Part shown: positions 22,260-31,269 of the stretch, in pieces
Layout: every line of letters starts with the position of its first letter
How positions within the stretch are numbered: position 1 is the stretch's first letter
Source of the DNA: Pontibacter pamirensis
GTDB lineage: Bacteria > Bacteroidota > Bacteroidia > Cytophagales > Hymenobacteraceae
Reading direction: 5' to 3'
Assembly: GCF_010015475.1 (NCBI RefSeq)
Contig: NZ_SSNI01000038.1
Span: 1 to 55,937, forward strand
DNA: 55,937 bases
Made by a program: the position numbers and the translations under genes
Notes under the pieces: generated by a model
Seen by the model: the letters and a program-made list of their open reading frames with translations, nothing else
What the model was told of the DNA's origin: nothing
Databases searched by the model: none

Positions 22260-22291
22260 TTCTTGTCTCTTCTTGCTATTGAATTACTCAT
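22256..22291 (-). CDS. Short leader frame overlapping the mltG start
   Basis: ATG at 22291 begins an 11-codon frame, MSNSIARRDKK, whose TGA overlaps the mltG GTG (GTGA). Its peptide echoes the mltG start MNKPIARRKKK, and the DNA contains CAATAGCAAGAAGA twice, so it probably arose by a short tandem duplication of the mltG 5' end. It could couple translation of mltG, or it could simply be the decayed original start. Not recognised in any family. Confidence 0.4.
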   Translation of the reverse strand: MSNSIARRDKK

Positions 22292-22362
22292 TTACTGGCC
22301 TTTGGTCATGGTAAAAGGCCTGAAACAGGGACTAAGGTTCCGCACCCGTTCATACTCAAGTG

Positions 22363-22370
22363 CAAAATTA
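22363..22370 (-). promoter_or_regulatory. Bacteroidota-type -7 box upstream of mltG
   Basis: The minus strand reads TAATTTTG, matching TAnnTTTG, about 100 bp before the mltG start. No clear -33 TTTG is seen, so support is partial. Confidence 0.35.
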
Positions 22371-22741
22371 CTACTAATCTTCCTTATCCTGATAATTTTA
22401 GGCTAATGATTTAGTAAGTCATCTATCTAACAGGCTGTTGTTCCTTATCCTCCTCCCCTGGCTGTAGCTTTTGCATTCACTGCTCTTCATCGCACAAAAA
22501 CACGGCCTGAAATGGGTGAGGCTGGCACTAAAAACTTAATAAACCCATCGATCCAGTGCCATATCACTTTCAACATACAGGTTCACTTAACACTGGGAAA
22601 CGTAGTTTGTACGGCTACTCACCAATCTGCAGGGGCCTCAGCAGCAAACCATGAAACGCTGGCAAGAGTAAATAAGTATGTTAATTAAGCCTGTTAAACT
22701 TATCAACAGGGAAAATCCATCTACAATTCACCAACCATACT
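22371..22741. other. Divergent intergenic region between mltG and tsaC
   Basis: 371 bases that should carry both divergent promoters. I see no gene, no strong hairpin and no riboswitch-like fold. An AT-rich patch ending AATTAAGCCTG precedes the tsaC start. Confidence 0.4.
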
Positions 22742-23365
22742 ATGAGCAACGCATCTTTCCTACAGATACACCCCGAAACGCCCCAGCAGCGCAAGATTTT
22801 GGAAGCTGTTGAGATTCTTCGGAACGGCGGTGTTATCATTTATCCTACAGATACCATCTACGGCTTGGGCTGCGATATACACAATGCCCGTGCAGTGGAG
22901 CGTGTCTGCCTGATCAAGGGCATAAAACCAGACAAGGCGAATCTTTCTTTCATCTGCTCCGACCTCACCCATATTTCCGACTATGCCAAAATCGACACGC
23001 CTACCTATAAGGTAATGAAGAAAGCCTTGCCGGGGCCGTTCACATTTGTGCTAGATGCCAGCAGCCGTGTACCAAAATATGCAGGCACAAAAAAAACAGT
23101 TGGTATTCGTGTGCCCGATAATAAAATTGCGCTGCAGTTGGTAAAGGAACTGGGTAACCCCATTCTCTCCACCTCTGTCCGGGATGACGATGAAGTGCTC
23201 GAGTACAGTACTGATCCCGAGCTTATATATGAGAAGTACAAGAACTTAGTAGATGCCGTGATAGACGGTGGTCCTGGCAAAAACATGGCCTCTACCGTAG
23301 TAGACGTCACCAACAACTTTGAAGTACTCAGAGAAGGCTCAGGCGATATAGAACAGTTTTTGTGA
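22742..23365 (+). CDS. tsaC: L-threonylcarbamoyladenylate synthase (TsaC/Sua5/YrdC family)
   Basis: A 207-residue cytoplasmic enzyme that makes threonylcarbamoyl-AMP from threonine, bicarbonate and ATP for the t6A37 modification of tRNAs reading ANN codons. The YrdC signature is clear: GGVIIYPTDTIYGLGCDIHN, KGIKPDKANLSFICSDL, LPGPFTFVLDASS, VGIRVPDN and STVVDVTNNFEVLREGSG. The length is that of the short TsaC type, without the Sua5 C-terminal domain. ATG 22742 is preceded by an A-rich leader. Single gene, convergent with the acyltransferase gene. Confidence 0.92.
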   Translation: MSNASFLQIHPETPQQRKILEAVEILRNGGVIIYPTDTIYGLGCDIHNARAVERVCLIKGIKPDKANLSFICSDLTHISDYAKIDTPTYKVMKKALPGPFTFVLDASSRVPKYAGTKKTVGIRVPDNKIALQLVKELGNPILSTSVRDDDEVLEYSTDPELIYEKYKNLVDAVIDGGPGKNMASTVVDVTNNFEVLREGSGDIEQFL

Positions 23366-23371
23366 GTTAGA

Positions 23372-23462
23372 GAGTTTAGGAGTTAAAGAGTTAGAAAGTT
23401 GTTTATAATTTAAGAGAGGAGTATATATACTTCTAACTCCAAACTCTCTAACTCCTAAACTC
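23372..23462. terminator. 21-bp inverted repeat between convergent tsaC and acyltransferase genes
   Basis: Arms 23372-23392 (GAGTTTAGGAGTTA...) and 23442-23462 pair at 20 of 21 positions with a 49-base loop. The DNA is built from variants of AACTCT/AACTCC. The right arm overlaps the last codons of the acyltransferase gene. Its place between two converging genes suggests a two-way terminator. Confidence 0.6.
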
Positions 23463-24399
23463 CCAAACTCTCGCCCTCCGGGCGCTTATGTTTCCAGCGT
23501 TTGTGGGTCCAGAGGTAATCGGCGGGGCTGCGGCGGATAGTGGATTCCAGCTTTTTAGCGAATAGTTCAGTTATTGGGTATTGATCTTCCGCAGCTGGTT
23601 TTGCCAGCGTGCCGTCTGTTATGGTTTCAAACGTAAGGGTATAGTGGCCGCGGCTGGTGCGCTGCACATCCAGGTAAAGCACGGGGTAGCCAAACATGTT
23701 AGAGAGTTTCTCTGCACCCACATAAAATGGAGTGTCCTGGTGCAGGAAAGTTGTCCAGTACTGGATCTCGTTCTTCATAGGCGTCTGGTCCGACAACATA
23801 GCAACGACACGGGGCACCTTCCTGTTTCTGACAAAATCGCGGCTGGTCTCTTTCATCTCTATCAGGCGGGTACCCAACTGACTGCGGGTATGCAGCATGT
23901 ATGCTTCGAAGAAAGGGTTGTTCAGCGATTTATAGATACCGTTGGTAGGAAAACTAAATTGAACCGCGCCTGCCGGAAGTATCCACTCCCAGTTGGCCGC
24001 ATGAGATCCCATGGTGATAACGGGTGTCCCTTGCTTTACAAGATCGTCCAGCAACTGCTGATTTGTGAAGGTAATCCGCCGCCTCATCTCCTCGGGACGC
24101 ATTGAATGTAGTCTCAGAATCTCTACCACCACATCCGCAAACTGCCTGTAAAAGTTTTTTGCTATCCGCTGTATCTCTCTTTCACTTTTCTCCGGAAAAG
24201 CACTGCGTAAGTTTTGGAGCACCACCTTTTTACGGTAGCCAATGAGGTAGTACACCACGAAATACAGAAAATCAGCCAGCACGTACAGCACAGGTAGCGG
24301 AAGCAGAGACAGGCCTTTCAGGAAAAACCAGAGCGGGTAATACAGCGGCGGTATGTTAGGATCTTTATTCATATGCAGCAAGCCACCACAAAGGTACAA
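23455..24399 (-). CDS. LpxL/HtrB-type lipid A acyltransferase family protein
   Basis: A 314-residue enzyme. Residues about 15-50 form the hydrophobic start (YPLWFFLKGLSLLPLPVLYV). The H-x4-E catalytic motif appears as GSHAANWEWILPAG near 135-150. FPTNGIYKSLNNPFFEAYML, VAMLSDQTPMKNE and FYVGAEKLSNMFGYPVLYLD are also typical. LpxL enzymes add a secondary acyl chain to lipid A at the inner membrane. Bacteroidota homologues may instead act on other lipids, so the substrate is uncertain. It has no nearby lpx genes. The last codons overlap an inverted repeat shared with tsaC. Confidence 0.87.
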   Translation of the reverse strand: MYLCGGLLHMNKDPNIPPLYYPLWFFLKGLSLLPLPVLYVLADFLYFVVYYLIGYRKKVVLQNLRSAFPEKSEREIQRIAKNFYRQFADVVVEILRLHSMRPEEMRRRITFTNQQLLDDLVKQGTPVITMGSHAANWEWILPAGAVQFSFPTNGIYKSLNNPFFEAYMLHTRSQLGTRLIEMKETSRDFVRNRKVPRVVAMLSDQTPMKNEIQYWTTFLHQDTPFYVGAEKLSNMFGYPVLYLDVQRTSRGHYTLTFETITDGTLAKPAAEDQYPITELFAKKLESTIRRSPADYLWTHKRWKHKRPEGESLGV

Positions 24400-24562
24400 C
24401 GTGCTTTCTGATTATGAAATCAGATATTTCGTGCTACTTTAGCAGTGAAGCAAATACGTAGCAGGTATCACGACACACGTATCATGATATGAATACAAAG
24501 AACAACAGTTTATATAGATACCTCAGCAGCACAAGCCTAACTCTTTAATTTTCTAACTTAAA

Positions 24563-25168
24563 TTGGTTCTCCTTACTGAAGCCCACTACAACCCGCCGAT
24601 AACTTATTTCTGGTACGCAATCCGCTCAGAAAGTCTGATGCTGGAACGGCACGAAAATTATATAAAACAAAGTTACCGTAACCGCTGCCATGTGCTCACA
24701 GCGCAGGGTGTACAGCCGCTGAGCGTTCCGGTAATTCGGGGCAGCAGCAAAAACAAGACGCTGATTTCAGACATTGAAATAGACTACAGCCAGAAATGGT
24801 ACAACGTGCACTGGCGCACCATACAGGCTGCCTATGGCCGGGCACCCTATTTTGAGTTCTATAGCGACTACATTCGGGAGGTGTATGAACGGCAGCCAAA
24901 ATATTTATTTCAGCTTAATGTAGAATTGTTGCGGCTTTATCTTAAATTACTAAAACTGAACAAGCCACTAATTTTTACGGAAGCTTACCAGTCGGAGCAT
25001 GCCAATAACGTATTGGATTTAAGAAATAGACTACATCCTAAAATCTATCCTGACAATTTGCACGTAAAACCCTATACACAAGTATTTGGCAAACAATTTG
25101 CATCAGAGCTTAGTATAATTGACTTGTTGTTTACACAGGGGCCCGCGTCACTTGCTTACCTACAGTAA
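24563..25168 (+). CDS. WbqC family protein
   Basis: A 201-residue protein with NPPITYFWYAIRSESLMLER, ENYIKQSYRNRC, LSVPVIRGSSKNKTLISDIE and WRTIQAAYGRAPYFEFY, which are the WbqC core blocks. The family is found in surface polysaccharide loci and is proposed to act in sugar-nucleotide or glycan metabolism, but the reaction is not established. The first possible start is TTG at 24563; no ATG lies before the conserved core, so TTG is accepted with some doubt. No polysaccharide genes lie beside it. Confidence 0.82.
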   Translation: MVLLTEAHYNPPITYFWYAIRSESLMLERHENYIKQSYRNRCHVLTAQGVQPLSVPVIRGSSKNKTLISDIEIDYSQKWYNVHWRTIQAAYGRAPYFEFYSDYIREVYERQPKYLFQLNVELLRLYLKLLKLNKPLIFTEAYQSEHANNVLDLRNRLHPKIYPDNLHVKPYTQVFGKQFASELSIIDLLFTQGPASLAYLQ

Positions 25169-25285
25169 AAGGGCCAACAAACTGAACATTTACATGGCAC
25201 GGCTTGTTAAAAAGTAGGCTTCTCCTGTTAGCCTCAATCAGTTACAATTATTCAGATTTTAAAGATTACACGGAGTATAGTATAC

Positions 25286-27895
25286 ATGGAAGCAAAATTC
25301 TCAAACCGAGTAAAAGAGGTTATCTCGCTCAGCCGTGAGGAAGCGATTCGGCTCGGTCATGACTATATCGGTACCGAGCATCTGGTACTGGGCATGATTC
25401 GGGAAGGAGAAGGCACCGCCATTGCCCTGCTTAAGAAGCTTGGCGTTTCGATAGATGAATTAAAGTACGCTTTAGAGCAGGCTACACGAAATACAGCAAC
25501 CCAGAGCAGCAACATTACCGGCAGTATCCCGCTCACAAAGCAGACCGAGAAGGTGCTTAAAATTACTTACCTGGAGGCAAAGATCTTCAAGAGTGATATT
25601 ATTGGCACAGAGCACCTCTTATTATCCATCCTTCGGGATGAAGACAATATATCTTCTCAAATTTTAGCGAAATTCAACGTGAACTACGAAGCAATAAGAG
25701 ATTCACTGGATTATCATAGCAATAATCCGCTTGCGTCGTCAGACACTGACGATTCTGATGATTCTGACAAGTTATTTGGCAGCTCGTCTTCACGCTCAGG
25801 CAGCACAAGTAAGAAAGCCGGCGAAAAATCGCGCACACCTGTGCTCGATAACTTTGGCCGTGACCTTACCAAACTGGCCGAGGATGACAAACTGGACCCG
25901 ATAGTTGGTCGTGAAAAAGAAATTGAGCGCGTGGCACAGGTACTGAGCCGCCGTAAGAAAAATAACCCGATCCTGATTGGTGAGCCTGGCGTTGGTAAAA
26001 CAGCTATTGCAGAAGGCCTTGCCCTGCGCATTATCCAGAAAAAGGTAAGCCGTGTGCTGTTTAACAAGCGTGTGGTAACCTTGGACCTTGCCTCTTTGGT
26101 AGCCGGCACAAAATACCGTGGCCAGTTTGAGGAGCGTATGAAGGCGGTGATGAACGAGTTGGAGAAGTCTCCGGACGTGATTCTGTTCATTGATGAGCTG
26201 CATACGATTGTGGGTGCCGGTGGCGCCTCCGGTTCCCTGGACGCCTCCAACATGTTCAAGCCTGCGCTTGCCCGTGGCGAGATTCAATGCATCGGTGCGA
26301 CTACCCTGGATGAGTACCGCCAGTACATCGAGAAAGATGGTGCTTTGGCCCGTCGTTTCCAGATTGTGATGGTAGACCCTACCACGCCAGAGGAAACTAT
26401 CGAGATCCTGAACAACATCAAGGACAAGTATCAGGATCACCACCACGTAAATTATACTGACAAGGCAATTGAAGCCTGTGTAAAGCTGAGCGACCGCTAC
26501 ATGAGCGACCGCTTCCTTCCAGACAAGGCCATCGATATTCTGGATGAGGCTGGTGCGCGTGTTCACATCAACAACATCATTGTACCGGATGATATCCTGA
26601 AGCTCGAAGAGCAGATTGAGAACATCAAGGTAGAGAAAAACCGTGTGGTGAAGAGCCAGAAATACGAAGAGGCTGCCCAACTGCGTGATAAGGAGAAGAA
26701 ACTCATCGACCAGCTGGAATCTGCAAAGAAAAGCTGGGAAGAAGAGACCAAGAAAAGACGCTATACAGTAAAAGAGGAAAATGTGGCAGAAGTCATTGCC
26801 ATGATGACAGGTATTCCTGTGAAGCGTATCGCACAGAAAGAAGGTGTGAAGCTTCTGAACATGGGCGAAGAGCTGAAAGGCAAAGTGATTGGCCAGGACA
26901 AAGCGATTGGCCAGTTGGTGAAAGCCATCCAGCGTACGCGTGTGGGTCTCAAAGACCCGAAGAAGCCAATAGGTTCCTTTGTGTTCTTAGGTCCGACAGG
27001 TGTTGGTAAAACAGAACTTGCCAAAGTGCTGGCTACTTACCTGTTCGATAAAGAAGATGCGTTAGTGCGTATCGACATGAGTGAGTACATGGAGAAATTC
27101 AGCGTATCCCGATTAGTGGGAGCGCCTCCAGGATACGTGGGCTACGAAGAAGGTGGCCAGCTGACGGAGAAAATCCGCCGCAAGCCATACTCTGTAGTAC
27201 TGCTGGATGAGATTGAGAAAGCACACCCGGATGTATATAACCTGTTGTTACAGGTGCTGGATGATGGTATTCTGACAGACGGATTGGGCCGTAAGGTTGA
27301 CTTCCGTAACACGATCATCATCATGACATCGAACATTGGTGCCCGCGACTTACAGGATTTTGGAGCCGGTATTGGTTTTATGTCCAAGAGCAAGCAGGAG
27401 AATGTGGACGATATTATGCAGAGCACTATAGCCAGCGCATTGAAGAAAACATTCTCTCCGGAGTTCCTGAACCGCCTGGACGATGTAATTGTGTTCAACT
27501 CACTTAACCGTGAAGACATGCACAAAATCATCGAGTTGTCTCTTAGCAAGCTATTTACTCGTGTGGAAGCTTTAGGCTATACTATCGAGCTTTCCAAAGC
27601 GGCAAAAGACTTTGTAGCTGAGAAAGGGTATGATCCGAAGTATGGTGCCCGCCCATTGAACCGTGCTATTCAGAAGTACATTGAAGACCCGATTGCAGAA
27701 GAGATTCTGAAGGCTGAGGTAAACCAGGGCGATGTTATCATGGTAGACCACAAGGAAGGCGACGAGAAGCTGACTTTCGTCTCTAAGAAGAGCACCGGCA
27801 GAAAAGCCAAAATGGCTAATGACGGGGAAGAGGAAACTGAGCCAACAGAGCCCAACAAGTCTTCTGACCCGGACAAATCAAAAGATACTGAGTAA
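25286..27895 (+). CDS. clpC: ClpC, ATP-dependent Clp protease ATP-binding subunit
   Basis: An 869-residue Hsp100 unfoldase that feeds substrates to ClpP. Two Clp_N repeats cover residues 1-150 (SREEAIRLGHDYIGTEHLVL and a second IIGTEHLLLSILRDE). The first AAA module has Walker A GEPGVGKT near 232 and Walker B VILFIDELHT. A UVR-type coiled stretch with YEEAAQLRDKEKKL sits near 450-465. The second AAA has GPTGVGKT near 569 and VVLLDEIEKAHPDVYNLLLQ. The C-terminus is an acidic, Lys/Pro-rich tail. Length and order fit ClpC. Monocistronic: it starts after a 117-bp gap and ends in a terminator. Confidence 0.96.
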   Translation: MEAKFSNRVKEVISLSREEAIRLGHDYIGTEHLVLGMIREGEGTAIALLKKLGVSIDELKYALEQATRNTATQSSNITGSIPLTKQTEKVLKITYLEAKIFKSDIIGTEHLLLSILRDEDNISSQILAKFNVNYEAIRDSLDYHSNNPLASSDTDDSDDSDKLFGSSSSRSGSTSKKAGEKSRTPVLDNFGRDLTKLAEDDKLDPIVGREKEIERVAQVLSRRKKNNPILIGEPGVGKTAIAEGLALRIIQKKVSRVLFNKRVVTLDLASLVAGTKYRGQFEERMKAVMNELEKSPDVILFIDELHTIVGAGGASGSLDASNMFKPALARGEIQCIGATTLDEYRQYIEKDGALARRFQIVMVDPTTPEETIEILNNIKDKYQDHHHVNYTDKAIEACVKLSDRYMSDRFLPDKAIDILDEAGARVHINNIIVPDDILKLEEQIENIKVEKNRVVKSQKYEEAAQLRDKEKKLIDQLESAKKSWEEETKKRRYTVKEENVAEVIAMMTGIPVKRIAQKEGVKLLNMGEELKGKVIGQDKAIGQLVKAIQRTRVGLKDPKKPIGSFVFLGPTGVGKTELAKVLATYLFDKEDALVRIDMSEYMEKFSVSRLVGAPPGYVGYEEGGQLTEKIRRKPYSVVLLDEIEKAHPDVYNLLLQVLDDGILTDGLGRKVDFRNTIIIMTSNIGARDLQDFGAGIGFMSKSKQENVDDIMQSTIASALKKTFSPEFLNRLDDVIVFNSLNREDMHKIIELSLSKLFTRVEALGYTIELSKAAKDFVAEKGYDPKYGARPLNRAIQKYIEDPIAEEILKAEVNQGDVIMVDHKEGDEKLTFVSKKSTGRKAKMANDGEEETEPTEPNKSSDPDKSKDTE

Positions 27896-27913
27896 TTCTC
27901 TTTAAATACTTTG

Positions 27914-27949
27914 ATAAGGGCTGCCTGCATAGGCAGCCCTTATTTTTTT
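27914..27949 (+). terminator. Rho-independent terminator after clpC
   Basis: Stem ATAAGGGCTGCCT / AGGCAGCCCTTAT with a GCAT loop, followed by a T-run, 18 bp after the stop codon. Confidence 0.93.
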
Positions 27950-28032
27950 CCTCATTTACACGTTGCTTAATATTCAAAAAGACATATATTGAAAAAATCA
28001 TACAACTGTACAGGATTTAGCTCCAGAGTTTT

Positions 28033-28040
28033 TAAATTTG
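28033..28040 (+). promoter_or_regulatory. Bacteroidota-type -7 box before the acyl-CoA carboxylase gene
   Basis: TAAATTTG fits TAnnTTTG and lies 45 bp upstream of ATG 28085. A -33 TTTG at normal spacing is not evident. Confidence 0.4.
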
Positions 28041-28084
28041 AAAGATAATAATTTAGTAATATATACATCTTATAACATTTATAC

Positions 28085-29644
28085 ATGGCAGGAGAAATCA
28101 GGCAAAGCCAGATAAATACGCTGGAGCGCAAAAATGCCGAGTCACAACTTGGCGGCGGACAAGACCGAATAGATGCACAGCATAAAAAAGGGAAACTGAC
28201 AGCACGCGAGCGCATTCACCTGCTCCTTGACGAGAACTCCTTCGAAGAAATTGGCAAGTTTGTAATGCACCGCTCCAAAGATTTTGGCCTAGACAAACAA
28301 TACTACCTTGGCGATGGTGTGGTAACAGGATATGGTACCATCAACGGGCGCCCTGTATATGTTTTTTCCCAGGATTTTACTGTGTTGGGCGGCTCGCTTT
28401 CAGAGACACACGCTGAGAAAATCGTTAAAATAATGGAGCTTGCCATGAATAACGGCGCTCCTGTAATAGGCCTGAATGATTCCGGCGGAGCCCGGATACA
28501 GGAAGGTGTGGTATCGCTGGGTGGTTATGCCGATATTTTCTACCGCAACACACTGGCTTCCGGCGTTATCCCGCAGATTTCTGCCATAATGGGCCCCTGT
28601 GCGGGTGGTGCGGTTTATTCTCCGGCAATCACTGATTTCATTATGATGGTGCAGGATACCTCTTACATGTTTGTGACTGGCCCGAATGTGGTGAAAACGG
28701 TAACACATGAGGAAGTTACTTCTGAGGAGCTTGGTGGTGCCAGCACCCACAGCACCAAAAGCGGCGTCACGCATTTTTCTTGTTTAAACGAAGCAGAGTG
28801 TATTCAGCATATCAAGAAGCTGCTTTCCTATATCCCGCAAAACTGCGAAGACCTCCCGCCTTCCCTGCCTTACAAAACTTCAGGCGACGAGACAAGAGAA
28901 GTACTCAATACCATCATTCCTGAAAATCCGAATCAGCCTTACGATATACGTGAAGTGATTGAAGGAATTATTGATGAAGACACTTTCTTTGAAGTACATA
29001 AAAACTTCGGCGAGAACATTGTCGTTGGTTTTGCGCGTTTAGCTGGCCGCAGCATTGGTATTGTGGGCAACCAACCCGCCGTGCTGGCCGGTGTGCTGGA
29101 TATAAACGCCAGCACCAAGGCAGCGCGCTTCGTGCGTTTCTGCGATTCCTTTAATGTGCCCCTGCTGGTGCTGGAAGATGTACCGGGCTTTATGCCGGGC
29201 ACCGACCAGGAGTGGCGCGGCATTATTACTAACGGAGCAAAGCTGCTTTATGCTTTCTGTGAGGCTACTGTTCCACGCATTACGGTTATCACGCGCAAAG
29301 CCTATGGCGGTGCTTACGATGTGATGAACTCTAAGCACATTGGCGCCGACATGAACTTTGCCTGGCCAACGGCTGAGATTGCCGTGATGGGTGCACAGGG
29401 TGCAGCTGAAATCATTTTTAAACGTGAGATTGCCGCAGCCGAAGACCCGAAGGCAAAGTTGGCTGAAAAAGTAGAGGAATATAAAGAGAAGTTCGCAACG
29501 CCTTATCGTGCCGCCCATCGTGGCTTTATAGACGAAGTGATTATGCCTGCAGATACGCGCTCCAAATTAATCAAGGCTTTTAAAATGCTCGAGAACAAAG
29601 CAGTTACCCTGCCTAGAAAGAAGCACGGCAACATTCCGCTTTAA
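28085..29644 (+). CDS. pccB: Acyl-CoA carboxylase beta subunit (propionyl-CoA carboxylase type)
   Basis: A 519-residue carboxyltransferase that moves the carboxyl group from biotin to propionyl-CoA or a related acyl-CoA. Typical blocks are KLTARERIHLLLDENSFEEI, FSQDFTVLGGSLSETHAEKI, GLNDSGGARIQEGVVSLGGY, IMGPCAGGAVYSPAITDF, EDVPGFMPGTDQEWRGIITN and KAYGGAYDVMNSKHIGADMN, which form the paired oxyanion holes and CoA sites of both crotonase-like halves. Full length for the family. The alpha/biotin subunit is not adjacent. PccB is the likelier identity than MccB from overall pattern, but substrate choice is not proven by these motifs. Confidence 0.9.
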   Translation: MAGEIRQSQINTLERKNAESQLGGGQDRIDAQHKKGKLTARERIHLLLDENSFEEIGKFVMHRSKDFGLDKQYYLGDGVVTGYGTINGRPVYVFSQDFTVLGGSLSETHAEKIVKIMELAMNNGAPVIGLNDSGGARIQEGVVSLGGYADIFYRNTLASGVIPQISAIMGPCAGGAVYSPAITDFIMMVQDTSYMFVTGPNVVKTVTHEEVTSEELGGASTHSTKSGVTHFSCLNEAECIQHIKKLLSYIPQNCEDLPPSLPYKTSGDETREVLNTIIPENPNQPYDIREVIEGIIDEDTFFEVHKNFGENIVVGFARLAGRSIGIVGNQPAVLAGVLDINASTKAARFVRFCDSFNVPLLVLEDVPGFMPGTDQEWRGIITNGAKLLYAFCEATVPRITVITRKAYGGAYDVMNSKHIGADMNFAWPTAEIAVMGAQGAAEIIFKREIAAAEDPKAKLAEKVEEYKEKFATPYRAAHRGFIDEVIMPADTRSKLIKAFKMLENKAVTLPRKKHGNIPL

Positions 29645-29736
29645 AATTCCTGATTTTACAGGAAAAATCAGAAAATGTACGTACATATATGTTTATTTTT
29701 CTGTTTACTGACAACCTAAACTGCTAACCGACACCT

Positions 29737-30807
29737 ATGCGACAAGAATCTTTTGACTTTTTACAGAAGTACCTGAACAACTCCTCTCCTACCGGCTTTG
29801 AGGCGGAGGGGCAAAAACTGTGGCTGGAGTATGTAAAACCATACATCGACAGTTACTTTACAGACACCTACGGCACTGTGGTGGGTGTTATTAATCCGGA
29901 GGCGGAATACAAAGTTGTTATAGAGGCGCATGCCGATGAAATTTCCTGGTTCGTGAACTACATTACAGCAGAGGGCTACATTTACCTGAAGCGTAACGGT
30001 GGCTCCGATGCCCTGATAGCGCCATCGAAACGCGTGAACATCTATACCTCCAAAGGAATTGTAAAAGCAGTTTTTGGTTGGCCTGCTATTCATGTGCGCA
30101 AGGTGGAAAACGATAAAGCCCCAACCCTTGAAACTGTGTTCCTGGACTGTGGCGCCAAAAACCGTGAGGAAGTAGAAGAGATGGGCATCCATGTGGGCTG
30201 CGTTGCCACCTTCGAGGATGAGTTTATGGTAATGAACGACCGCTACTACGTGGGCCGCGCCCTGGATAACCGAATCGGTGGCTTTATGATTGCAGAGGTA
30301 GCACGCATGCTGAAGGAAAACAACAACCAGCTTCCGTTCGGGCTCTACATTGTGAATGCGGTGCAGGAAGAAATCGGATTACGTGGCGCTGAGATGATTG
30401 CGCACCGCATCAAGCCGGATGTAGCTATCATCACTGACGTAACCCACGACACACAGTCGCCGATGTATGAAAAGAAAACCAGCGGCGACATTCATTGCGG
30501 CAAGGGACCAGTGATAGCCTATGGTCCGGCCGTGCAGAACAACGTACGGGACCTTATCATCAACACAGCTAAAGAGAAGGCTATTCCGTTCCAGCGTTCA
30601 GCTGTTTCACGTGCCACCGGCACTGATACGGATGCCTTTGCCTATTCTAACGCAGGGGTGGCCTCCGCACTCATCTCGCTTCCGCTGAAGTACATGCACA
30701 CCACAGTGGAAACCGTGCATAAAGATGATGTGGACAACGTGATCAAGATGATTTACGAGACAGTATTAAAAATACAGGACAAGCAGGACTTCCGCTACCT
30801 GAGCTAA
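29737..30807 (+). CDS. M42-family metallopeptidase (glutamyl aminopeptidase/endoglucanase-like)
   Basis: A 356-residue cytoplasmic aminopeptidase of the M42 tetrahedral (TET) type. Metal ligands are recognisable: IEAHADEI with His and Asp, GRALDNRIGGFM with Asp, VQEEIGLRGAEM with the Glu pair, and ITDVTHDTQ with Asp; the C-terminal LKYMHTTVETVHKDDV supplies the last His. The N-terminal SPTGFEAEGQKLW is also typical. It follows pccB by 92 bp in the same direction and ends at a terminator, so a shared message is possible. It recycles peptides; the 'cellulase' label sometimes given to the family should be ignored. Confidence 0.93.
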   Translation: MRQESFDFLQKYLNNSSPTGFEAEGQKLWLEYVKPYIDSYFTDTYGTVVGVINPEAEYKVVIEAHADEISWFVNYITAEGYIYLKRNGGSDALIAPSKRVNIYTSKGIVKAVFGWPAIHVRKVENDKAPTLETVFLDCGAKNREEVEEMGIHVGCVATFEDEFMVMNDRYYVGRALDNRIGGFMIAEVARMLKENNNQLPFGLYIVNAVQEEIGLRGAEMIAHRIKPDVAIITDVTHDTQSPMYEKKTSGDIHCGKGPVIAYGPAVQNNVRDLIINTAKEKAIPFQRSAVSRATGTDTDAFAYSNAGVASALISLPLKYMHTTVETVHKDDVDNVIKMIYETVLKIQDKQDFRYLS

Positions 30808-30827
30808 GCTTTATAGATATACCTGAG

Positions 30828-30860
30828 ACCTCCGGATCCTTGAAAGTCCGGAGGTTTTTA
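30828..30860 (+). terminator. Rho-independent terminator after the M42 peptidase gene
   Basis: Stem ACCTCCGGA / TCCGGAGGT, 10-base loop, then TTTTTA. Confidence 0.9.
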
Positions 30861-30904
30861 CATATAGCAAGCTTGACTTTTAGCAGCGAATAGAACCAGA
30901 TTAT

Positions 30905-31150
30905 ATGCACCGGTACATGTTTTGGACTTTGATCATTCTGCCTTGGATCTTTCTTGCCATCTACCTAAGCCGCCCAAAAGATGATCCTCGCATTACAGCC
31001 TTTATACTTGTATCGCTGGTCATACACCTGGGTATCGTGATCAATATCCGTCGGAAATCTGTGGGCATGTCAGTAAGCGAAACATTTAAAGCCTTTGTGC
31101 CTTTCTGGGGTACGAAAGAATACAGGCGCCTGTACTTTCAGGAAGTATAA
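30905..31150 (+). CDS. Small two-helix membrane protein, unknown function
   Basis: 81 residues. Two hydrophobic helices (WTLIILPWIFLAIYL and ITAFILVSLVIHLGIVINI) are separated by a charged turn PKDDPR. The C-terminal part has VSETFKAFVPFWGTKEYRRL. No family recognised. The start MHRYMFW sits 45 bp after a terminator, so it has its own promoter. The BtuF-like gene follows 119 bp later on the same strand. Confidence 0.6.
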   Translation: MHRYMFWTLIILPWIFLAIYLSRPKDDPRITAFILVSLVIHLGIVINIRRKSVGMSVSETFKAFVPFWGTKEYRRLYFQEV

Positions 31151-31269
31151 ACCCTGGCTCTTAAGTTTTTAGGTGGGCTCCCTAATACTCCATGGTAGGT
31201 TCAGCTCATTAACATTTCAAGAGCCGCCGCCATTCATAATGCAGCATTCATTATTCATCATTCTATAAA

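Noticed and set aside
25796..26680. A 294-codon open frame antisense to clpC
   Set aside because: It is a mirror of the clpC codons, has no domain-like pattern and clpC itself is unambiguous.
31151..31269. Cobalamin riboswitch before the BtuF-like gene
   Set aside because: The 119-bp leader is too short and lacks the B12-box.
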